DNA of 64,000 nt, from positions 124,001-188,000 of the forward strand of contig NZ_FMYY01000002.1 in assembly GCF_900101595.1 (NCBI RefSeq), in the 5' to 3' direction. Positions 1-6,510 of this stretch are shown here, in pieces. Numbering within the stretch: position 1 is the first letter of the stretch; the number at the start of each line of letters is the position of its first letter. The notes beneath the pieces were generated by a model. It had not been told where the DNA came from. It saw nothing but the letters and a program-made list of their open reading frames with translations, and searched no databases. The translations under genes and the position numbers were made by a program. Source of the stretch: Paenibacillus sp. cl123. Lineage in GTDB: Bacteria; Bacillota; Bacilli; Paenibacillales; NBRC-103111.

Positions 1-929
1 CCCAGGTGGTCAAGCAAGAAAAGCTCGACCTGCTCCATGTTCATTATGCGATCCCCCATGCCGTCTGCGCGCTGCTCGCCAAGCAGATGGTCGGAGACCA
101 GCTTAAGGTCGTAACGACGCTGCACGGCACGGATATTACGGTGCTGGCGCAGGATGAATCGCTGAGCGATCTGATCCGGTACGCGATTAACGGCAGCGAC
201 GCGGTGACGGCCGTATCGGATGATTTGATCCGCGAGACGAGACAGCTGCTCGGAATTGAGAAGCCGATCGAGCTGGCGTATAACTTTGTCGACAAGCGGG
301 TGTATTACCCGCGTGAAGTTACGGGCTTGCGCAAGGAGTTTGCCCATCCGGATGAAAAGATTTTGATTCATATCTCGAACTTTCGGCCGGTCAAGCGGGT
401 TACCGATGTGGTTGAAATTTTCGATCAGGTCCGCAAGGAAGTGCCGGCTCGTCTGTTGTTCGTAGGGGAAGGCCCCGAGCTGTCCAAGGTGCTCTGCAAG
501 GTCAAGGAGCGGGGGCTGCTGGACAGAGTCACCTTCTGCGGGAAGCAGGATGATGTGGCTCAGCTGCTCTCCCTTGCCGATCTTATGCTGCTTCCTTCGG
601 AAAAGGAAAGCTTCGGGCTGGTGGCGCTGGAGGCCATGGCTTGCGGGGTGCCTACGATCGCCTCGAACGCAGGCGGCATCCCGGAGCTGATCACCCATGG
701 CGAGACCGGCTATCTGGCCGAGATCGGCGATGTGGACCTCATGTCGCAGCTCGCGATCGCTTTGCTGAAAAATGAATCCGCTTATCAGACGATGAGGGAA
801 GCCTGCCTGCACCGCGCGCGGTTCACCTTCTGCAATGACGTAATAACAAGGCAATATGAAGAGCTGTATTATCAAGTGCTGGGCCGCCCTGTTCCCCTTG
901 AGCTTCGCGAGAAGCCCTTGCAGTGCTAG
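1..929 (+). CDS. bshA: N-acetyl-alpha-D-glucosaminyl L-malate synthase (bacillithiol synthesis), 5' truncated
   Basis: GT-B glycosyltransferase of family 4 that joins UDP-GlcNAc to L-malate, the first step of bacillithiol synthesis in the cytosol. The frame is open to the left edge, so roughly 70 N-terminal residues of the usual ~380 are missing. Visible are the HVHYAIPHA segment, the TLHGTDIT loop, the IHISNFRPVKR start of the C-terminal Rossmann fold, and the nucleotide-sugar EX7E motif in EKESFGLVALEAMA near residue 200 of the visible part. The assignment is supported by position: bshA-cca-birA is the Bacillus order. cca follows after 12 bases, so they are probably cotranscribed. Another family-4 glycosyltransferase is possible but unlikely in this context. 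Confidence 0.93.
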   Translation, partial: QVVKQEKLDLLHVHYAIPHAVCALLAKQMVGDQLKVVTTLHGTDITVLAQDESLSDLIRYAINGSDAVTAVSDDLIRETRQLLGIEKPIELAYNFVDKRVYYPREVTGLRKEFAHPDEKILIHISNFRPVKRVTDVVEIFDQVRKEVPARLLFVGEGPELSKVLCKVKERGLLDRVTFCGKQDDVAQLLSLADLMLLPSEKESFGLVALEAMACGVPTIASNAGGIPELITHGETGYLAEIGDVDLMSQLAIALLKNESAYQTMREACLHRARFTFCNDVITRQYEELYYQVLGRPVPLELREKPLQC

Positions 930-941
930 AGGACCCGACCA

Positions 942-2264
942 ATGGCTGAATCAGGCCTGGAGAAGCAGCGGTTGCTGAAGGAGCATGCCTTGCAGATCGT
1001 CGCCAGACTCGGAGAGGCAGGCTATGAAGCTTATCTGGTCGGAGGCTGCGTGCGGGACGAATGGCTGAAGCGGCCGGTCAAGGACTATGATATTGCCACC
1101 TCGGCAGTGCCGGAGCGTGTCGTAGCCTTATTCGAGCGAACGGTACCGACCGGCCTCCAGCATGGGACCGTTACGGTGGTGCTCGGCAAGCAGCCGTTCG
1201 AAGTGACGACGTTCCGCAAGGAAGCCGGCTATGCGGACTATCGGCGTCCGCAGTCGGTTGAATATATCACCGAGCTGGAAGAGGATTTGCGCCGCCGCGA
1301 CTTTACGATGAACGCAATGGCCATGGATGTGCGCGGTCAGATCGTGGACCCGTTCGGCGGCCGGGAGGACCTGGAACGGGGGCTCCTGCGCTGTGTCGGC
1401 TCGGCGGCCGAGCGCTTCTCGGAGGATGCGCTGCGCATGCTGCGCTGTATCCGGTTCGCGGCGGAGTATGGGCTCGAAGTGGAAGAGGAATCCTGGGCGG
1501 CGCTCACAAAATCGGCCCCGCTGCTGGCGCATATTGCCATGGAGCGGGTGCGCGCCGAGCTGGAGAGGATGATGGCCGGACGCGATCCGAACCGGGCGCT
1601 CCGGCTGCTGGCGGGCAGCAAGCTTCTGCGATACTCGAAAAGCCCACTGCTGTGGGGGCAGCTGTCCGGTCCCGAGGAGCCGTCCGCATGGCCCGGCCTG
1701 GACCCGTTGCCAGATGCGGAGCATCGCCTGGCATATGTTTACGGACGCTTGTCCGCCACGCCTCAGCAGTGCCAGGCAGACATGAAGCTGCTGACCTTCT
1801 CCGGGCGGCAGATCGGCTTTATGACGGCTATTCTGGCAGCGCGCGATTGGCTGGCGGAGCAGGGCCGGGCGGCCGAGGACGCCGGCTCCGCGCCGGAGCG
1901 TTCCGCCGCGCGCGTCCTCTGGCTGCGCGCGGCTGTCCGCTTCGGCAAGCCGGCCCTGGGCTCGCTGCTGCGGCTGCTGCGGCTGGACCCTTCTTTCGCT
2001 GCTGGCGCGGCTGAGCCGTTCGTCAATGCCTGGACGGGCAGCGGGGCCTCCTGGCTGGAGGGGATGCCGGTCGCCACGCTGGCCGGGCTGGCCGTGACCG
2101 GCCAGGATGTGCTGCACAGGCTGCAGCTGAGGGGCGGGCCCTGGACAGGCCAATTGCTTCATGATCTGCTGGAGAAGACGGCTGTGGGACTGCTGCCCAA
2201 TGAGAAGGACGCTCTTCTGGATGCGGCGGAAGAGCTATATCACGAATACCGGGAGACGGACTAA
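942..2264 (+). CDS. cca: CCA tRNA nucleotidyltransferase
   Basis: Class II CCA-adding enzyme that builds or repairs the 3' CCA end of tRNAs from CTP and ATP without a nucleic acid template. The head domain carries LVGGCVRD (residues 32-39) and the metal-binding pair D48/D50 in DYDIAT, followed by GTVTVV and the RRDFTMNAMA motif near 115-125, then EDALRMLRCIRFA. The 440-residue length fits the Bacillus type. The C-terminal third is alanine- and leucine-rich and locally very GC-rich, with no HD phosphohydrolase motif. The ATG sits 12 bases after bshA and birA starts 2 bases after its stop, so the three genes look like one transcript. Confidence 0.95.
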   Translation: MAESGLEKQRLLKEHALQIVARLGEAGYEAYLVGGCVRDEWLKRPVKDYDIATSAVPERVVALFERTVPTGLQHGTVTVVLGKQPFEVTTFRKEAGYADYRRPQSVEYITELEEDLRRRDFTMNAMAMDVRGQIVDPFGGREDLERGLLRCVGSAAERFSEDALRMLRCIRFAAEYGLEVEEESWAALTKSAPLLAHIAMERVRAELERMMAGRDPNRALRLLAGSKLLRYSKSPLLWGQLSGPEEPSAWPGLDPLPDAEHRLAYVYGRLSATPQQCQADMKLLTFSGRQIGFMTAILAARDWLAEQGRAAEDAGSAPERSAARVLWLRAAVRFGKPALGSLLRLLRLDPSFAAGAAEPFVNAWTGSGASWLEGMPVATLAGLAVTGQDVLHRLQLRGGPWTGQLLHDLLEKTAVGLLPNEKDALLDAAEELYHEYRETD

Positions 2265-2266
2265 CC

Positions 2267-3235
2267 ATGACTGACCGCTTAATCAAGCTGTTCGAGCAAT
2301 CGGACGGCTTCGTATCGGGAGAGCAGCTTAGCGGACAACTGGGCGTGAGCCGCACGGCCGTCTGGAAGCAGATCGAGCGGCTGAAGCAGCAGGGCTATAT
2401 CTTTGAGGCGGCGCCACGCAAAGGTTACCGTCTGGTGTCGGCTCCCGAGCCGTTTCCGCTGCCCGCTTTCATGGCAGCGCTTCGGACGGAGAGCTTCGGC
2501 AGGAAGCTTCATTATTACGAAGAAGTGGAATCGACCCAGGCGGTTGCCCAGCAGCTGGTGCAGGCGGGAGCCCGCGAGGGGACGCTGGTGCTTGCCGAAG
2601 AGCAGACGGCCGGCCGGGGGCGGCTCGGACGCAGCTGGCATTCCCCTAGGGGCAAGGGGCTGTGGTTCAGCGTTGTGCTGAAGCCGGAGTGGCTTAATTT
2701 GGCCCAGACCCCCCAGCTGACGCTGCTGACGGCCGTCGCCGTATGCCGGGCGGTTCGCTCCGTTACCTCTTTGGATGCAGGCATCAAGTGGCCCAATGAT
2801 TTGCTCGTCGGCGGAAAAAAAATAGGCGGCATTTTGCTGGAAGCCAGCATTGAAAATGGAGCCCTGCTTCATGTGATCGCAGGCATCGGATTGAGCGTCA
2901 ATCTGACGCATGAAGATTTTCCGCCGGAGCTGCTGGAGAAAGCAACCTCGCTGGCCATTGCGCGCGGCAGCCGGGTCGACCGGTCCGCGCTGCTGGCGGC
3001 CGTGCTCTCCGAATGGGAGCGGCTGTACAAGCTGTACCGCGAGGAAGGCTTCGCGCCGGTCAAGCTGCTCTGGGAGGCGCTGGCCGTATCGCTCGGCAGG
3101 CCGATCGTTTGTACGACGCCTCAAGGCCGGATAGAGGGGATCGCAGAACGAATCGACGAACAGGGAGCTTTGATTCTGAAGCTTGAGGACGGGTCTGCTC
3201 GAACCCTGTATTCGGGAGATATCGATTTCAAGTGA
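2267..3235 (+). CDS. birA: Bifunctional biotin ligase / biotin operon repressor
   Basis: Activates biotin to biotinyl-5'-AMP, transfers it to the carboxylase carrier protein lysine, and when idle represses biotin genes. The N-terminal winged helix (about residues 1-60, with LGVSRTAVWKQIERL) is present, so this is the regulatory class. The ligase core has GRGRLGRSW (117-125), KWPNDLL (174-180) and KKIGGILLE; the small C-terminal SH3-like domain is complete. Length 322 fits the family. It starts 2 bases after cca and ends the first gene cluster; no clear terminator follows before the panB promoter. Confidence 0.95.
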   Translation: MTDRLIKLFEQSDGFVSGEQLSGQLGVSRTAVWKQIERLKQQGYIFEAAPRKGYRLVSAPEPFPLPAFMAALRTESFGRKLHYYEEVESTQAVAQQLVQAGAREGTLVLAEEQTAGRGRLGRSWHSPRGKGLWFSVVLKPEWLNLAQTPQLTLLTAVAVCRAVRSVTSLDAGIKWPNDLLVGGKKIGGILLEASIENGALLHVIAGIGLSVNLTHEDFPPELLEKATSLAIARGSRVDRSALLAAVLSEWERLYKLYREEGFAPVKLLWEALAVSLGRPIVCTTPQGRIEGIAERIDEQGALILKLEDGSARTLYSGDIDFK

Positions 3236-3250
3236 CAACCGGGATCATTT

Positions 3251-3279
3251 TTGATAAAATGGTGTTTATACAGTAAAAT
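3251..3279 (+). promoter_or_regulatory. Sigma-A promoter for panBCD
   Basis: TTGATA, a 17-base spacer, then TAAAAT. Both hexamers are near consensus and the spacing is ideal. Transcription would start near 3286 and give a leader of about 285 nt before panB. This separates panBCD from birA transcriptionally. Confidence 0.7.
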
Positions 3280-3395
3280 TGCTTATTCGGCTTGACGGGC
3301 GGCATCCGGATTCGGAGCTGCACCTGATAGGCGAGCGGATCATAGCTTTAGCTTTACGAACCCAATAATTTTTTACGCAACATATGATATCGGAT

Positions 3396-3426
3396 TCTGC
3401 TCTGAGCCCTAAGGGACCGAGACAGA
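3396..3426 (+). promoter_or_regulatory. pan-motif-like hairpin in the panB leader
   Basis: A compact stem-loop with apical CCC-TAA-GGG and interrupted lower stems (CTC/GAG and TCTG/CAGA) that leave single adenosines unpaired on the 3' arm at two places. The known pan RNA motif, found before panB operons in several phyla including Firmicutes, is a hairpin with two bulged adenosines. The match is by eye; no covariance model was run. Its place between a promoter and a leader terminator, just before panB, fits a cis-regulatory RNA. The rest of 3236-3570 holds no gene I can support. Confidence 0.55.
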
Positions 3427-3453
3427 AGGATCATAGGATGAATTTGTCATGTG

Positions 3454-3495
3454 AACCTTTCAGCTCTCGCGCCCGCGGGATCTGGAAGGTTTTTT
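3454..3495 (+). terminator. Intrinsic terminator within the panB leader (attenuator)
   Basis: AACCTT pairs with AAGGTT, continued inward by TCAG/CTGG and TCTCGCG/CGCGGGA around a CCC loop, followed at once by six T. A terminator of this strength 75 bases upstream of the panB start and downstream of the promoter implies control by premature termination. Confidence 0.8.
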
Positions 3496-3570
3496 GCTTA
3501 TCCGCAACAATCCGGCTAGCAAGCGCAATACTAAGGCATACAACTATACGAAGAGAGCAGGTGGTGCTGC

Positions 3571-4428
3571 ATGGAAACGCGCAAACCGATGACGACAGCC
3601 AAGCTGCGCAAAATGAAGGAAGATCGGACTCCGATCAGTGTAGTGACCGCTTATGACTATCCGTCCGCGATGCTGGCGGAGCAGGCCGGCGTGGATGTGC
3701 TGCTCGTGGGCGACTCGCTGGGCAATGTGGTGCTCGGTTATGACACGACGGTGCCGGTCACGATGGATGATATGGTGCATCATACCAAGGCGGTCACAAG
3801 GGCCGCCCGTACGAGCTTTGTCGTGGCCGATCTTCCATTTGCGACGTATCATGGAAGTCTTGACGCGACCTTGCGAAACGCCGCTCGGCTCATGCAGGAG
3901 GGGCTGGCCAAAGCGGTGAAGCTGGAAGGCGGGGCTGAGCTTGCCCCTACCGTTCGGGCGCTTACCGGCGCAGGCATTCCGGTGATGGCGCACCTGGGAT
4001 TGACGCCGCAGTCGATCCATCAAATCGGCGGCTTCAAGGTGCAAGGCAAGACGAACGAGCAGGCTCAGCGGCTGCTGCAGGATGCCAAGCTGCTGGAGGA
4101 AGCGGGAGCTTTCGCGCTTGTGCTCGAGCTTGTTACCGATGAGCTGGCGCGCGAAGTAACCGGCCAGCTTGCAATCCCGACGATCGGCATCGGAGCCGGC
4201 GCATCCTGTGACGGGCAGGTGCTGGTGTTCCACGATCTGCTGGGTTATGCGGGAGAGGCGCACCCCAAGCGGATGGTGAAGGAATATGCGGCCGTCGGCG
4301 ATATGATACGAAGTGCGCTGAAGCAATATGTGCAGGAAGTCAAAGACCGGCAGTTTCCAGCCGAACAGCATACATTCCACAGGCCGGAGGAAGTAGCCAG
4401 CCATCTATACGGAGGAGGACATTCCTGA
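3571..4428 (+). CDS. panB: 3-methyl-2-oxobutanoate hydroxymethyltransferase
   Basis: Converts 2-oxoisovalerate to ketopantoate using 5,10-methylene-THF, the first committed step of pantothenate synthesis. It is a (beta/alpha)8 metal enzyme. Seen here are VTAYDYPSA (residues 25-33), the metal and substrate loop VGDSLGNV (46-53, D48), VADLPF with D87, KLEGG, and TIGIGAGA. The length of 285 is typical. A ribosome binding site AGGTGG precedes the ATG. The stop overlaps the panC start by one base (TGATG), so translation is probably coupled. Regulation is likely through the leader hairpin and terminator described above. Confidence 0.96.
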   Translation: METRKPMTTAKLRKMKEDRTPISVVTAYDYPSAMLAEQAGVDVLLVGDSLGNVVLGYDTTVPVTMDDMVHHTKAVTRAARTSFVVADLPFATYHGSLDATLRNAARLMQEGLAKAVKLEGGAELAPTVRALTGAGIPVMAHLGLTPQSIHQIGGFKVQGKTNEQAQRLLQDAKLLEEAGAFALVLELVTDELAREVTGQLAIPTIGIGAGASCDGQVLVFHDLLGYAGEAHPKRMVKEYAAVGDMIRSALKQYVQEVKDRQFPAEQHTFHRPEEVASHLYGGGHS

Positions 4429-5297
4429 TGCAGGTTATTCATCGCATATCGGAGCTCAGAGCCTGTATACGCGCCGCAAGGGCAGGCAGAGAGGACTTTC
4501 GCGTCGGATTTGTTCCCACCATGGGCTTCCTGCATGAGGGCCACGCCTCGCTGCTCAAGGCGGCAAGGAAAGACTGCGATCTGGTCGTATTGAGTATTTT
4601 CGTCAATCCGCTGCAGTTTGGGCCCGGAGAGGACTTCGAAAGATACCCCCGCGACGAACAGCGGGATCTTGTTACAGCGGCTGAAGCGGGAGCGGACATC
4701 GTGTTTATGCCGCAGGTGGAGGATATGTACCCTTTGCCTACGCGGACAATCGTGTCCGTGGCGGAGGTGACCTCTCGCTTGTGCGGAGCGTCCCGCCCCG
4801 GCCACTTCGACGGCGTCGCTACTGTCGTAACGAAGCTTCTGAACATTGTGCAGCCGGACGACGCCTATTTTGGCATGAAGGATGCCCAGCAGGTGGCAGT
4901 GATCGAACAGATGGTGCTGGATCTGAATATGCCGGTGCGCATCCGCCCTTGCCCGATCGTCAGAGAGGCGGACGGCTTGGCCAAAAGCTCCCGCAACGTC
5001 TACCTGAATCCGGAGGAGCGCCGTCAGGCGGTCGTCTTGAGCGAGGCGCTGGGCGAGGCGGGTCCGCTTATTGAAGCGGCCGGGGACCGTTTGGCTCCTG
5101 AGGAGGCGGCCGCGCAGGTTCGCTCGAAGATTGAGCAGGCGCCGCTTGCCGTCATCGATTATGTGGAAGTGCTGGACTATCCGTCCTTGCAGCCTATTCA
5201 TTCCTTTGCCGGGAGCAAGCGGGTCATCGTGGCCGTTGCCGTCAAGTTTGGACATACCCGGCTGATTGACAATATTGTGATTCCTATCCAATCCTGA
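4428..5297 (+). CDS. panC: Pantothenate synthetase (pantoate-beta-alanine ligase)
   Basis: ATP-dependent ligation of pantoate and beta-alanine through a pantoyl-adenylate. The nucleotidyltransferase fold shows the HxGH signature in TMGFLHEGH (31-39), then the [13 protein letters not shown] segment, [21 protein letters not shown], and SSRNVYL (187-193) in the place of the KMSKS loop. Length 289 fits. It is the middle gene of panBCD, overlapping panB by one base and followed by panD after 13 bases, with GAGGAGG in the gap. Confidence 0.96.
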   Translation: MQVIHRISELRACIRAARAGREDFRVGFVPTMGFLHEGHASLLKAARKDCDLVVLSIFVNPLQFGPGEDFERYPRDEQRDLVTAAEAGADIVFMPQVEDMYPLPTRTIVSVAEVTSRLCGASRPGHFDGVATVVTKLLNIVQPDDAYFGMKDAQQVAVIEQMVLDLNMPVRIRPCPIVREADGLAKSSRNVYLNPEERRQAVVLSEALGEAGPLIEAAGDRLAPEEAAAQVRSKIEQAPLAVIDYVEVLDYPSLQPIHSFAGSKRVIVAVAVKFGHTRLIDNIVIPIQS

Positions 5298-5310
5298 GGA
5301 GGAAACTACT

Positions 5311-5694
5311 ATGTTCCGCACTATGCTGAAAGCGAAAATCCACCGCGCCACCGTGACCGAGGCCAACTTGAATTATGTAGGCAGCATTACGATCGACCAG
5401 GATTTGCTCGATTCGGTAGATATGCTGCCCAATGAAAAAGTGCAGATCGTCAACAACAATAACGGAGCCCGGTTCGAAACCTACATCATTCCCGGCCCGC
5501 GCGGCTCGCGCGTCATCTGTCTGAACGGCGCTGCAGCGCGCATGGTGCAGCCCGGCGACAAGGTGATCATCCTCTCTTATGCGATGATGACGGACGAAGA
5601 AGCGCGGCGCCATGTTCCGAATATCGCCATCATGGGGGATGACAATGAAATTGTCAGCATCCTGAAAGAAGAAATTCATTCCACCGTGCTGTAA
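5311..5694 (+). CDS. panD: Aspartate 1-decarboxylase proenzyme
   Basis: Makes beta-alanine from aspartate with a pyruvoyl cofactor formed by self-cleavage. The cleavage site Gly24-Ser25 is present in NYVGSITID, as are K9, NGARFETY and [13 protein letters not shown]. The 127-residue length is the family norm. It completes the pathway begun by panB and panC. No terminator follows, so the downstream TPR gene may share the transcript. Confidence 0.96.
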   Translation: MFRTMLKAKIHRATVTEANLNYVGSITIDQDLLDSVDMLPNEKVQIVNNNNGARFETYIIPGPRGSRVICLNGAAARMVQPGDKVIILSYAMMTDEEARRHVPNIAIMGDDNEIVSILKEEIHSTVL

Positions 5695-5767
5695 GCCGCA
5701 TGAAACCGGACGGGGAGACGCACAATGAAGATACCTCATACCAAGCGAGCAAAGGCGGGATGTGCGT

Positions 5768-6421
5768 ATGTTCAAGCATCTGTTTGCTTCGATGAACGAT
5801 ATGCTGGATGAAGTGCTGTCGGAATACCCTGCCTCAACCGGACGCAAGCGCAAGCAGCTGATGGATAAGCTCAAGTCGCTTAAAGCGATGAGCGACGAAT
5901 GCATTGAGGATTGGCTGTTGTTTGAAGAAAAGCTGGGCCGTACGATGCAGGAGACCGGCATCGCTCCCCGGCCGGAGGCCGGCAAGCCCCAGACGGAGTT
6001 CGCCGAGCAGCGCTCGGATCAATTTATACGCGCTCAAGGCTATTATAAGCTTCATATGTATAAAGAAGCCGCCTGCCAGTTCTCCGAGCTGCTCCGCCGG
6101 CAGCCTGATCTAACACTGGCTCGGGTATACCTCGCGATGTCTTATCTGCATCAAGGGCTGAGGGAGGACAGCTACTCGCAGTTTCACCTGCTGTCTCAGC
6201 TGACGGAGCACGTGCAGCTTAAGGCGATCTCGCTAAACGCCATGGGCTGCATCCAGGTTCAGCAAAACAATCTGGATAAAGCCTGCGAATTGTTCGCCCA
6301 GGCTTACCGCACCGATCCGGCCAGCGTGGAGCCGCTGCTCGATATGGGCATATGCGCGGACAAACAAGGCGGCTTGCAGTTTAATTGGATAGGCACGCGA
6401 ACCCCCGGCCCGCCGCTGTAG
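5768..6421 (+). CDS. Tetratricopeptide-repeat protein
   Basis: A cytoplasmic protein of about 217 residues without signal peptide. The N-terminal 80 residues are charged and helical. From about residue 80 onward there are two or three TPR-like helix pairs (AQGYYKLHMYKEAACQFSEL, LARVYLAMSYLHQGL, NAMGCIQVQQNNLDKACELF), which normally bind partner proteins. The tail GTRTPGPPL is unlike a TPR and may be a lineage-specific end. A GTG six bases upstream is an alternative start; the ATG lies about 10 bases after AAGGCGGG. It sits between panD and dinG, which are adjacent in Bacillus, so it is an insertion in a conserved block. Function unknown. Confidence 0.75.
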   Translation: MFKHLFASMNDMLDEVLSEYPASTGRKRKQLMDKLKSLKAMSDECIEDWLLFEEKLGRTMQETGIAPRPEAGKPQTEFAEQRSDQFIRAQGYYKLHMYKEAACQFSELLRRQPDLTLARVYLAMSYLHQGLREDSYSQFHLLSQLTEHVQLKAISLNAMGCIQVQQNNLDKACELFAQAYRTDPASVEPLLDMGICADKQGGLQFNWIGTRTPGPPL

Positions 6422-6510
6422 AGCTTGTCTGCAGCGGCTTCCTGGGCTCTTTGGCTATTCCTTTTCCACGCAGTGTGGTATGCTAGGGAGAAGAAGCGAA
6501 AGCGAAGGGA

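Noticed and set aside
3384..3656. 90-codon open frame across the panB leader
   Set aside because: It covers the leader terminator and the panB start and has no ribosome binding site.
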